A stretch of 34,816 nucleotides of DNA from Candidatus Eisenbacteria bacterium (GTDB lineage: Bacteria > Eisenbacteria > RBG-16-71-46), in the NCBI GenBank assembly GCA_013140805.1, contig JABFRW010000041.1, forward strand, positions 1 through 34,816, read 5' to 3'. Shown here piece after piece: positions 13,992 through 22,015 of this stretch; position 1 is the first letter of the stretch; the number at the start of each line of letters is the position of its first letter. Made by a program: the position numbers and the translations under genes. The notes under the pieces are model-generated. The model did no database searches. It was not told where the DNA came from and saw only the letters and a list, made by a program, of their open reading frames with translations.

Positions 13992-15400
13992 TCGACACCT
14001 CAGGACGTTTCGACGTGGTGGTGATCGGCGGCGGCCCCGCAGGTCAGAAGGCGGCGATCCAGACCTCGAAGGCGGGCTTTCGAGCGCTGGTCGTCGAACG
14101 CGGCAGCGCGATCGGCGGCGAGTGCGTTCACCGCGGCACGATTCCGAGCAAGACACTGCGGGAGACCGCCGCTGCCCTCGCGGGCCTGCGGATGCGATCG
14201 ACGGTCGACTTCCGCCGGCCGTTGCCGGCAAACCTGCGCGTCGAACTCATGCTCCAGCGTCAGCGCGAAGTCTGCAACGCGCACGAGCGCTTCATCGGCA
14301 ATCAACTCGAGCGCAACGGCGTCGACTGGCTGCACGGGCTCGCCCGCTTCACCGATCCGCACACGCTCGAAGTGCGACTGCCGGGCGGTTCGCGCCGCAC
14401 GATTCAGGCGAACGCGTTCGTGATCGCGACCGGCTCGCGACCGCGGACGCCCGATGACATTCCGGTCGATCACGATCACGTGCTCGACAGCGATTCCGTG
14501 CTCTCGATGGCGTACCTGCCGACTTCGATGGTGGTGCTGGGCGGCGGGGTGATCGCGAGCGAATTCGCCTCGATCTTCACCGCACTCGACGTGGCCGTCA
14601 CGATCATCGACAAGGCGCCGCGGCCGCTGGCGTTCCTCGAACCCGAGCTCTCGCGTGCATTCGTCGACGACTTCGAGCAGCGCGGTGGCACCTACCTGGG
14701 TGGTCGCTCGATCGCGCGCTTCGAGGTCGATCCGCTGCAGGGCGTCACCGTGACGCTCGATGACGGCCGCGTGGTCAAGGCCCAGAAGGCGTTGTGTGCC
14801 GTGGGGCGCGTGGCCGCGGTGCGCGAACTGCACCTCTCGGCCGCCGGCATCGCGCTGTCGGCGCGCGGACACATCCCCGTCAACGAGTTCTTCCAGACTT
14901 CGGCGCCGCACATCTACGCGGTCGGCGACGTGATCGGACCCCCGGCCCTCGCCGCCACCGCGATGGAGCAGGGCCGCCGCGCCGCACGTCACGCGCTCGG
15001 CCTTCCGCATCCGGCCACCGAGCCGGTGGTTCCAGTGGGCATCTACACCATTCCCGAACTCGCCACCGTCGGCATGACCGAAGCCGAAGCGCTGGCCAAG
15101 TTCGGCGACGTGGTGGTCGGCCGCGCCAAGTTCTCCGAAGTGGCGCGCGGCTGGATCTCGGGCGACACCTCGGGATTCCTCAAGCTGGTGGCCGCTCCCG
15201 ACGGGCGCATCGTGGGTGCGCACATGGCGGGCGAGAACGTGACCGACTACATCCATGTCGCGCAGATGGCGATCCTCGGCGGGCTCGGCGTGGACGCCCT
15301 GATCGACAACATCTTCAACTTCCCGACCATGTCGGAGTCCTACCGCGTCGCCGCGTTGAGCCTGTCCGGACAGCTCGAGCAAAAGCGACTCGCGGCCTAG
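13988..15400 (+). CDS. sthA: soluble pyridine nucleotide transhydrogenase
   Basis: 470-residue two-dinucleotide-binding flavoprotein, the usual SthA length. The FAD motif is VVVIGGGPAGQKAA (residues 10-23), the NAD(P) motif is VVLGGGVIASEFASI, and the second FAD motif is IYAVGDVIG. Instead of the redox-active CxxxxC of dihydrolipoamide dehydrogenase it has GGECVHRGTIPSKTLR: the second Cys is Thr, exactly as in SthA (GTIPSK). The C-terminal dimerisation domain ends with the NFPTMSESYRVAAL signature. SthA exchanges reducing equivalents between NADPH and NAD+ in the cytoplasm without using the membrane potential. The GTG start overlaps the HDOD stop by 4 nt, and motA follows after 21 nt, so it is embedded in a motility operon. 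Confidence 0.92.
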   Translation: MIDTSGRFDVVVIGGGPAGQKAAIQTSKAGFRALVVERGSAIGGECVHRGTIPSKTLRETAAALAGLRMRSTVDFRRPLPANLRVELMLQRQREVCNAHERFIGNQLERNGVDWLHGLARFTDPHTLEVRLPGGSRRTIQANAFVIATGSRPRTPDDIPVDHDHVLDSDSVLSMAYLPTSMVVLGGGVIASEFASIFTALDVAVTIIDKAPRPLAFLEPELSRAFVDDFEQRGGTYLGGRSIARFEVDPLQGVTVTLDDGRVVKAQKALCAVGRVAAVRELHLSAAGIALSARGHIPVNEFFQTSAPHIYAVGDVIGPPALAATAMEQGRRAARHALGLPHPATEPVVPVGIYTIPELATVGMTEAEALAKFGDVVVGRAKFSEVARGWISGDTSGFLKLVAAPDGRIVGAHMAGENVTDYIHVAQMAILGGLGVDALIDNIFNFPTMSESYRVAALSLSGQLEQKRLAA

Positions 15401-15421
15401 CTCGCGGAGCTCCATCTCGTC

Positions 15422-16282
15422 ATGTTCACCATCATCGGCCTCGTGATCGTCATCGGATCGGTGCTCGGCGGCTTCACGATCGCGGGCGGCAGCATTCCGG
15501 TGCTGTTCCAGGTCTCCGAGATCATCGTGATCTGCGGCACCGCACTCGGCACCGTGTTCATCTCGACGCCGCTCGAAGTGTTGATGCGGATGGTCAACCG
15601 CGTCATCAACCTGTTCTCGCCCTCGCCGTTCAACAAGGGGCTGTACCTCGACGCACTCAAGCTGCTGTTCGAGCTGTTCCAGACCGCGCGACGCGACGGG
15701 CTGGTGGCGATCGAGTCGCACATCGAGAACCCCGACAAGAGTCCGGTTTTCAAGAAGTATCCGGCGATTCTCAAACAGCATCATGCGATGGAGTTCCTCA
15801 GCGACTCGTTGCGACTGGTCCTGATGGGCAGCGTGCCGCCTTACGACCTCGAATCGTTGATGGACGGCGAGATCGAGGTCCATCACGAAGCCGAAACGCG
15901 TCCGGTCTCGGCCCTGCAGAAGGTCGGCGACGCGCTGCCTGGCATCGGCATCGTGGCTGCCGTGCTCGGCATCGTCGTCACGATGGGATCGATCGCGGGA
16001 CCGGTCGAGGAGATCGGTCACCACGTCGCAGCGGCACTCACCGGAACTTTCCTCGGTGTGCTGCTGGCGTACGGATTCCTCGGACCGCTGTCGTCCGGAA
16101 TGGAGGCTGTGAACCAGGCCGAGACGCGCTTCTACAACGTGCTCAAGGCCGGCGTGGTCGCTTTCGCCAAGGGTTTCTCGCCGATCGTGGCGGTCGAATT
16201 CGCGCGCCGCGCGATCTTCGCCGATCAGCGCCCGTCCTTCACCGAGATGGAGCAGTCGGTCAAGGGCAAGGCGAAGAGCTGA
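15422..16282 (+). CDS. motA: flagellar motor stator protein MotA
   Basis: 286-residue MotA-type stator subunit. Two N-terminal membrane helices (IIGLVIVIGSVLGGFTIAG, then SEIIVICGTALGTVFI) are followed by a cytoplasmic loop of about 110 residues with the charged torque-contact region (FQTARRDGLVAIESHIENP). Two further helices carry the conserved prolines: VGDALPGIGIVAAVLGIVVTM and the AALTGTFLGVLLAYG segment. It forms a pentamer around a MotB dimer in the inner membrane and converts ion flow into torque. GGAG lies about 10 nt upstream of the ATG. motB follows after 15 nt. Confidence 0.95.
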   Translation: MFTIIGLVIVIGSVLGGFTIAGGSIPVLFQVSEIIVICGTALGTVFISTPLEVLMRMVNRVINLFSPSPFNKGLYLDALKLLFELFQTARRDGLVAIESHIENPDKSPVFKKYPAILKQHHAMEFLSDSLRLVLMGSVPPYDLESLMDGEIEVHHEAETRPVSALQKVGDALPGIGIVAAVLGIVVTMGSIAGPVEEIGHHVAAALTGTFLGVLLAYGFLGPLSSGMEAVNQAETRFYNVLKAGVVAFAKGFSPIVAVEFARRAIFADQRPSFTEMEQSVKGKAKS

Positions 16283-16297
16283 CCGGGGGCGTGAGCC

Positions 16298-17314
16298 ATG
16301 AACAAGGATCGCGAAATCCCGGTTCGCATCATCATCAAGAAGCGGGGTCATGCGGGCGGACACCATGGTGGTGCCTGGAAGGTGGCGTTCGCGGACTTCA
16401 TGACCGCGATGTTCGCGCTGTTCCTGGTGCTGTGGCTCGTGAATCAGAGTTCGGACGTGAAGTCGGCGATCGCCGGCTACTTCCAGGACCCGCTCGGCCG
16501 GGCCGACGAGTTCGGCAGCTCGATCCTTCCCGGTGAGGGCGCGCAGGCGGCGCAGGTGCGCCCTCTGAGTCCCGCGGACGTCATCGACCTGCGTCGCAAT
16601 CGCCTCACGCGCCTGTCCGAGGAGCTGAAGCACGAACTCGAAGGCGTGCCGGAACTGACCGAGGTGATGAAGAACGTCGAGATCACGCTCACCAACGACG
16701 GCCTTCAGATCGAACTGCTCGAGGACTCGATCGGCGTGTTCTTCGAGACCGGCGTCCCGACGCCGAGCGCGAGGGGTCAGAAGGCGATCGCGGTGCTGGG
16801 CGAGCAGCTCGGCAAGCTGCCGAATCCGCTGCGCATCGAAGGGCACACCGACGCACGGCCGTATTCCAGATCCGGGCCCTACGGCAATTGGGAGTTGAGC
16901 GCCGACCGCGCGAATGCCGCGCGCCGCATCCTGACGTCGAACGGCGTACCGGCCGCTCGCATCGCCGAAGTGCGGGGGCTGGCGGACCGTCAGCCGCGCG
17001 ATCCGGAGCATCCGTTCGCGGCACGCAATCGACGCATCTCGATTCTCGTGATGCTCGGCGAACCGGTGGTGGGCGAAGGAGAACTCACCGATCTCGCGGC
17101 CGGTGACTCCGCCGTCGATGCCCCGGCAACCGATGTGGCAGGCAATCGCGTGGCGGGCGCTTCGCAGGCCGTGACCATTCGGCCTATTCCCGCCGGAGCC
17201 CTGCGGGCCGCGGCCGAACGTGCCGCGGCGAATCGCGAGGCAGCGCGTGCGGCAGCCGAGCGCGCACGGCTCGAAGCTCCGAGCGCACCCGACTCCGGAG
17301 GTCATCTGCCATGA
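16298..17314 (+). CDS. motB: flagellar motor stator protein MotB
   Basis: 338-residue MotB. The short basic, His/Gly-rich cytoplasmic N-terminus is followed by a single membrane helix (AFADFMTAMFALFLVLWLV) containing the essential ion-binding Asp at residue 33. Then come a plug/linker region and a C-terminal OmpA-like peptidoglycan-binding domain with EGHTDARPYS, WELSADRANAARRIL and NRRISILVM. After the OmpA domain there is an unusual Ala/Arg/Glu-rich tail of about 80 residues. Neither the tail nor the pore sequence allows a firm choice between proton and sodium coupling. It overlaps the next gene by 4 nt (ATGA). Confidence 0.95.
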   Translation: MNKDREIPVRIIIKKRGHAGGHHGGAWKVAFADFMTAMFALFLVLWLVNQSSDVKSAIAGYFQDPLGRADEFGSSILPGEGAQAAQVRPLSPADVIDLRRNRLTRLSEELKHELEGVPELTEVMKNVEITLTNDGLQIELLEDSIGVFFETGVPTPSARGQKAIAVLGEQLGKLPNPLRIEGHTDARPYSRSGPYGNWELSADRANAARRILTSNGVPAARIAEVRGLADRQPRDPEHPFAARNRRISILVMLGEPVVGEGELTDLAAGDSAVDAPATDVAGNRVAGASQAVTIRPIPAGALRAAAERAAANREAARAAAERARLEAPSAPDSGGHLP

Positions 17315-18474
17315 GCGAGCGGTGTCGCGTGCTGCTGATTCCCGACGTCGACGAGGACGGCTCGCTGCTGCGCGGGGCACTCGAACGCGAAGAGAACCTC
17401 GAGCTTTCGATCGCAACCGCGTGGACCGATCCGCACGGCGGTGAAGTGCGCTCGCGCGCCGACGTGGTGATCGTGGCGCGCTCGCTGCCGCCCGAGACCG
17501 TGACAGCCTGGCATGCGGCGCGTACCTCGGGATCCTTTACCCCGCAACTGCTGGTCGGCGCCAATCTCGGCGACGCCACTCAGGGCACCGCGTTGCTGCG
17601 TGCCGGTGCCGACGACCTGGTCGCCCTGCCGCTCGACCCCATCGACGTGCTCGCGCGATTGCGCGCTGCGGTGGCGCGCCACCAGCTCGCGCGTGCGCTC
17701 GAGCGCTCGCATCGCGCGACCGAAGCGCTGCAGGAGCGCGAGCGCGATCGACTCGATCGCGTGGTCGATCTGCTGGTGGCGTGGATCGAGCACGTGCGCC
17801 CCGGAGCCACCAATCGCGGTCGTCGTGCGGCCGAACTGTCGGCGCGGCTCGCCGAGCGTTTCGGCATTCCGTTCGGGCTGCGGCGTGACATGCACCTGGC
17901 TGCACGCCTCGCCGAGCTGGGACCGGCGGCGATCGATGCCGCAGATCGCAGGGACGAGGACCCCGGCCACATGTCTCTGGTCGCGCAAAATGTGCTCTCG
18001 CACCTGTCTGAGTTCGCCGACGCGGCGCAATTGCTGTCGGAGACGCAGGAGAACTGGGACGGCACCGGCGGCCCGCAGCACCTGTTGCAGGGGCAGATCC
18101 CGCTCCGGTCGCGCATCGTGCGAGCGACTCACGATCTGCTCGCGATGCTCGAAACCACGAACGATCCCACCGGCACCGACGCACTCGAGCGACTCGCCTC
18201 GCACGCCGGGACCTTCTACGACCCGATGGTCGTCGTGCATCTGCGAGCGCTGATGGGAATGCCGGACGCCGGGACGTTCGTCGCGGACCGGGTGACGTTG
18301 CCGGTCGCTCAGCTCAAGGAAGGCATGGTGCTCGCCGAGGACCTGTGTTCGGACGGCGGCGTGAAGCTGCTGGCCTCGGGTACGCGCTTCACCGGCGACA
18401 TCCTCGAGACCATCCGCCGCCGCCATCGCTCGGAGCCGCTGTCGGGCGCGATGGTGCGAAGGGACTCGCTGTAG
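17311..18474 (+). CDS. receiver-like plus degenerate HD-GYP-like protein
   Basis: 387-residue protein. Residues 1-125 have a response-regulator-like alternation (VLLIPDVDEDG, VVIVARSLPP, LLRAGADDLVALPLDPIDVLARLRAAV) without an obvious phospho-Asp site. A linker helix (AALERSHRATEALQERERDRLDRV region) leads into an HD-GYP-like fold around residues 150-300. Its catalytic residues are lost: the expected LLHDIGK is ARLAELG, the HHE motif is TQE, and GYP is GGP within NWDGTGGP. The later SRIVRATHDLLAM helix retains the shape of the family. A C-terminal tail of about 70 residues (LKEGMVLAEDLCSDGGVKLLASG) resembles segments found in other HD-GYP and HDOD regulators. It probably acts as a non-enzymatic binding or scaffold protein tied to the stator. 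Last gene of the operon. Confidence 0.75.
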   Translation: MSERCRVLLIPDVDEDGSLLRGALEREENLELSIATAWTDPHGGEVRSRADVVIVARSLPPETVTAWHAARTSGSFTPQLLVGANLGDATQGTALLRAGADDLVALPLDPIDVLARLRAAVARHQLARALERSHRATEALQERERDRLDRVVDLLVAWIEHVRPGATNRGRRAAELSARLAERFGIPFGLRRDMHLAARLAELGPAAIDAADRRDEDPGHMSLVAQNVLSHLSEFADAAQLLSETQENWDGTGGPQHLLQGQIPLRSRIVRATHDLLAMLETTNDPTGTDALERLASHAGTFYDPMVVVHLRALMGMPDAGTFVADRVTLPVAQLKEGMVLAEDLCSDGGVKLLASGTRFTGDILETIRRRHRSEPLSGAMVRRDSL

Positions 18475-18802
18475 GGGCGTGCCGTGCGGTCCTCCTCGAA
18501 CCGCCGATGATGCCCGTGAGCTGCAACCCATGTCCCCGGTCTGATCTGTTACCAGTGTGCCCGGTCCGTACCCAACATTTCGCTTGACGACTTTCGGGCG
18601 CGACATCGCCGCGATGCACGGCTGGCCTGCTGATCTCGCTCCAGCGCTCGCCACGTGCGCGGAGCTGCACGCAACTCGCGCGGCGCTGAATCGTTTTCGC
18701 GCGACCCGCCGCGAGGCGCCGTGCCGGCCTGCAATTGCGCCGCGAACACGCATGATATGAAGAGACCTGCCCCCGCGACTCTCACAGCCGCGGAGACCCG
18801 TC
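18475..18802. other. non-coding gap between the stator operon and the HNH gene
   Basis: 328 nt with no credible gene. It contains two IS-end-like repeats (18526-18570) and, near its right end, a weak promoter candidate: TTGCGC at 18735 and TATGAA at 18756, 15 nt apart. No intrinsic terminator for the stator operon is evident. Confidence 0.6.
18526..18570. mobile_element. possible remnant insertion-sequence end
   Basis: Two related 20-mers, 18526-18545 and 18551-18570 (25-nt spacing), match at 14 of 20 positions around ACC..TGT.CCCGGTC. Repeated TGTCCCCGGTCTG-type motifs joined by CTGATCTGTTACC are reminiscent of multi-repeat ends of IS481- or IS21-like elements. No transposase gene is nearby, so at most this is a relic. 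Confidence 0.35.
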
Positions 18803-20104
18803 ATGCCTTCCTACTCGCTTTCGCACCTCGCCGATCGGGTGCTGCTGCGCGATCTCGCCTCGCTCGTCGCCACCGATCGCGTCACGACTGCCGCACTCCT
18901 CGCTCATCTCGCCGAAGTCGAGGTGCGCCAGCTCTACCGGCCCGCGGCGTACTCCTCGATGCTCGCCTACTGTGTGGGTGAGCTGCGGCTGTCCGAGTCC
19001 GCGGCGCTGAGACGCATCCGCGCGGCTCGCATCGCCCGCAAGTTCCCGGTGCTGTTCCCGGCCATCGCCGATGGACGGATCCATCTCACCACCGTGCTGC
19101 TGCTCGCGACCCACCTGACTCCTGAGTCGGTGGAAGAACTCGTCGCGGTCACCACCCATAAGACCAGGGAAGAAGTGGAGCAGCTGCTGGCGGAGCGCTT
19201 CCCGCAGCCCGATCTCCCGACGAGCTTGCAGGCCATGGGGTTGCCGGCTCCGCCCATGGCGAGAGTCGCGAACGAACACACTGCCGAGGTGGCGCTGGAG
19301 CTACTTCAAAATGAAACACTTCTGGCGGCGCCAGTGGCTGCAGCCCCGGTTGGACGAGCGAGGGTCGCTCCGCTCTCCGCCGACCGCTATGCGCTGCAGG
19401 TCACACTCGCGAAGGAAACGCATGACCAGCTGCGCTACGCCCAGGCGCTGCTGAACCATGCGGTTCCCTCGGGCGACCTGGCACAGGTGCTCGACCGGGC
19501 GCTCAAGGCGCTGGTGCGTCAGCTCGAACAGCGCAAGTTCGGAGCCGCCGCGCGCACCTGTCCTCGACGCGGCAAGCCGCAGGGTCGCTACGTGCCCGCA
19601 CCGGTGCGGAAGACGGTATGGCTGCGCGATGGCGGCCACTGCACGTTCGTAGGTGAGAACGGGCGGCGCTGCGAGGAGCGAGCGCGCCTGGAATTCGATC
19701 ACATCGAGCCGGTCGCACGAGGAGGGACTACCACCGCGGCGAACCTGCGGCTGCGCTGCCGGGCGCACAATCAGTACGAGGCCGAGCAGCTGTACGGAGT
19801 GGCATTCATGCGCGACAAGCGGGAGAAGTCGCAGCGCGGCGCTGTGAGAGCAAAGCCCGCAGCGAGTGCGACTGCAGGGCCGCGTGCGACCGCGGAGCCG
19901 AACACAGCCGCGCCCACTCCCGACAACGACGTGATCCCGTGGCTGCGGCGACTGGGGTTTCGCGCGGAAGAGGCGCGTCGCGGGGCGGCGTGCTGCGACG
20001 CCATCCCCGAGGCGTCGCTCGAGGAGCGAGTTCGGCGGGCGCTGACTCATCTCGCGCCGAGCTGCCGGCGTGACGGCCCTCAGGCGACGAGAAGTCCGGC
20101 GTGA
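18803..20104 (+). CDS. HNH endonuclease-containing protein
   Basis: 433-residue protein. The N-terminal two-thirds (1-260) is helical: LADRVLLRDLASLVATDR, ELRLSESAALRRIRAARIARKFP, then a paired-helix segment ETHDQLRYAQALLNHAVPSGD. The HNH nuclease core follows: RKTVWLRDGGHCTFVG, LEFDHIEPVARGGTTTAANLRLRCRAHNQYEAE, with the DH, N and H residues intact. The tail IPWLRRLGFRAEEARRGA resembles RuvA C-terminal helices. This architecture belongs to a multicopy HNH family of unknown role found in high-GC environmental bacteria. Start ATG chosen by homology-like onset; only a weak ribosome binding site is seen. It converges on flgK with a 14-nt gap, in the place where flgL would be expected. Confidence 0.8.
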   Translation: MPSYSLSHLADRVLLRDLASLVATDRVTTAALLAHLAEVEVRQLYRPAAYSSMLAYCVGELRLSESAALRRIRAARIARKFPVLFPAIADGRIHLTTVLLLATHLTPESVEELVAVTTHKTREEVEQLLAERFPQPDLPTSLQAMGLPAPPMARVANEHTAEVALELLQNETLLAAPVAAAPVGRARVAPLSADRYALQVTLAKETHDQLRYAQALLNHAVPSGDLAQVLDRALKALVRQLEQRKFGAAARTCPRRGKPQGRYVPAPVRKTVWLRDGGHCTFVGENGRRCEERARLEFDHIEPVARGGTTTAANLRLRCRAHNQYEAEQLYGVAFMRDKREKSQRGAVRAKPAASATAGPRATAEPNTAAPTPDNDVIPWLRRLGFRAEEARRGAACCDAIPEASLEERVRRALTHLAPSCRRDGPQATRSPA

Positions 20105-20118
20105 GGGCGACGTGTCTC

Positions 20119-21480
20119 CTACACCATGTCCAGCACGCTCTGGATCATCTCGTCTGCGACATTCACGAGGCGCGCCGCGGCCTGGTAGGCGCGTTGCTGC
20201 CCCACGAGCAGCACCATCTCTTCGTCGACCGACACGCCGGACTCGCTCTGGCGCCTCACGTCGGCCTGAGTGACGAGGGTGTCCCAGGTCGCCACATCGT
20301 CACTCGCGCCACGCACCTGCATGGCGACGTCGCTCACCAGCGTGCCATACATGCCACGCATCGAGCGTCCGCCAAATGCGGTGAGGCTCAGGTTGTGAAG
20401 ACCCGCGAGCTGAAGTGCGATCGCGCCATCGCCACCGGCGCCGCTCGAGGACGCCGCGATCATGCTGGGATTTCCCGAGACCGTCGCCGACAACTCGATG
20501 GTTCCGGCGGTGAGACCCGCGCCGTCGAAGAAGTCCACGCCCACTGCGCCATTCTGGGTGTAGCCGTTCTGATGAATCGCGTTGGTTTCGGTCACGACCG
20601 CTCGTACCAGTTCGTCGAGCTTGGCGCGAACCGCCGGGTAGGTGGTGTTCGCGAGCGTCTCGGCAGCCTTCAGCGTGCCGCCGCCGACGTCGACCGCGGC
20701 GCCGCCCACGAGACCGATCTGCCAGCCGCCGCTCCCGTTGCCACGCACTTCCAGCGTGCGAGCCGAGGCGTTGTCGACCAGCGTCGTGCTGCCGGCCAGG
20801 ATCCCGATCGTGCCGTCGGTGCGTTCGATCACACGCACGCTGACGAGCTGTGAGAGTTCGTCGATCAGGCGATCGCGCTGGTCCATCAGGTCCGGCGCCG
20901 AACCGGCCGGGCCGGCTGCGCCGATCTGCGCGTTGAGCGCCGCGATGCGGCGCGTCAGGTCGTTCACCTGCTGCACACCGCCGGTCGCGGCCGAGCGCGC
21001 CTCCTCTTCGAGTCCCGAAATCGCGGCATCGACGCGACGCAGTTCGTTCACGAACCGTGACGCCGCGTTGAGCACCTGGGTGCGGTTGGTGACGTTCGCC
21101 GGATCGTTCGCGAGCTCACCGAATGCGGTGAACATCTCCTGCATGGATTCGCCGATTCCGCTCGAGCCGGCCGCGCCGAGCGCACCTTCGAGCGCGCCGA
21201 GCGAACCCGCCATTTGTCCCGAGAATCCGAGCGAGCCGGAGTTGCGACGATAGCCACCGTCGAGCAGCGTGTTGCGCAGTCGCATGAACTCCCCGATCTC
21301 GACACCACGACCCAGGTAACCCTGCGGCGTACGTGTCGGGACCGCCTGCACCAGTTCGAGACGCTGCCGCGAATAGCCGGGCGTCTGTGCATTCGCGATG
21401 TTGTGACCCGTCACCTCGATCGCGCGCTGATGCGCGAACAGGGCGGAGCGAGCGATGCTCAGCAGACTCTGGAGCGACAT
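20119..21480 (-). CDS. flgK: flagellar hook-filament junction protein FlgK
   Basis: 453-residue FlgK (hook-associated protein 1), which links the hook to the filament. The N-terminal D0 region has the axial-protein signature ALFAHQRAIEVTGHNIANAQTPGYSRQR by position (residues 13-40). The D1 region has GRGVEIGEFMRLRNTLLD and MQEMFTAFGELANDP, and the central part carries DLMDQRDRLIDELSQL. The C-terminal helix is QSESGVSVDEEMVLLVGQQRAYQAAARLV with the terminal MIQSVLDMV. It starts 1 nt after the flgN stop. It is the last gene of the flagellar operon; flgL, its usual partner, does not follow. Confidence 0.95.
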   Translation of the reverse strand: MSLQSLLSIARSALFAHQRAIEVTGHNIANAQTPGYSRQRLELVQAVPTRTPQGYLGRGVEIGEFMRLRNTLLDGGYRRNSGSLGFSGQMAGSLGALEGALGAAGSSGIGESMQEMFTAFGELANDPANVTNRTQVLNAASRFVNELRRVDAAISGLEEEARSAATGGVQQVNDLTRRIAALNAQIGAAGPAGSAPDLMDQRDRLIDELSQLVSVRVIERTDGTIGILAGSTTLVDNASARTLEVRGNGSGGWQIGLVGGAAVDVGGGTLKAAETLANTTYPAVRAKLDELVRAVVTETNAIHQNGYTQNGAVGVDFFDGAGLTAGTIELSATVSGNPSMIAASSSGAGGDGAIALQLAGLHNLSLTAFGGRSMRGMYGTLVSDVAMQVRGASDDVATWDTLVTQADVRRQSESGVSVDEEMVLLVGQQRAYQAAARLVNVADEMIQSVLDMV

Positions 21481-21481
21481 C

Positions 21482-22015
21482 TCAGGCCCTCCGGTCGAAC
21501 AGGGCGCCCTGCCTCACCAAGGCTTCGTGCGGCTCGGGCGAGGCGGGGTACACGCTTGGAGTATCGGCGGAAAACAGCGTGGCAATGAACGAGTGATGGG
21601 CTTCCTGGGCCGCGGCAATGACCTTCTTGTTGATCGCGGCCTCGCGTGCGGCGTCGGCTGAAGCTTTGCGCAGCAGCGCACATGCGGCCGCGACTCGGCC
21701 GCTCGAATCGGCGGCCGCGGTGCGCGTGAGCGCCTTCGAGTCCTCGGGGTCGGCGCCCATTCCCCTCACGCAATCCGCACGATGACGGCGCGCCTCCTCG
21801 AGTGCGGACAGCACCCGGGTCGCGTTCTGGGATTCGGCTTCCAGCTCGTCGGTCGCGTCGCGCGACAGGTGCGTGCGCTGGCGACCGAGCGTCGCCGCCA
21901 GCTCCCGAAGCGCCGTACTTTCGCGTTCGAGGGCCGCGACCAGGCGGGCCAGCGGGGTCGCGACCGCGGGTCGCGGTGCGGGTTCGAAGGGCGGAGGCGC
22001 AGGCGGCATGTTCAT
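21482..22015 (-). CDS. flgN: FlgN-like export chaperone
   Basis: 177-residue, mostly helical protein beginning MNMPPAPPP. The core resembles FlgN: ARLVAALERESTALRELAATLGRQRTHLS, then DELEAESQNATRVLSALEEARR, then VAAACALLRKASADAAREAAINKKVIAAAQEAHHSF by position. FlgN chaperones bind FlgK and FlgL C-termini and deliver them to the export gate. Short and divergent, so the call leans on its place directly before flgK and after the rod-binding gene. Its ATG overlaps the stop of flgJ by 4 nt. Confidence 0.78.
   Translation of the reverse strand: MNMPPAPPPFEPAPRPAVATPLARLVAALERESTALRELAATLGRQRTHLSRDATDELEAESQNATRVLSALEEARRHRADCVRGMGADPEDSKALTRTAAADSSGRVAAACALLRKASADAAREAAINKKVIAAAQEAHHSFIATLFSADTPSVYPASPEPHEALVRQGALFDRRA

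Noticed and set aside
13988-15400. Dihydrolipoamide dehydrogenase or mercuric reductase as the identity of the flavoprotein
   Set aside because: The redox-active disulfide is missing (CVHRGT instead of CxxxxC), which fits soluble transhydrogenase.
14000-17416. Very long open frame (1138 residues) on the minus strand through sthA, motA and motB
   Set aside because: Antisense to three clearly recognisable genes. Its composition is Arg/His/Asp-rich with no domain, a high-GC shadow effect.
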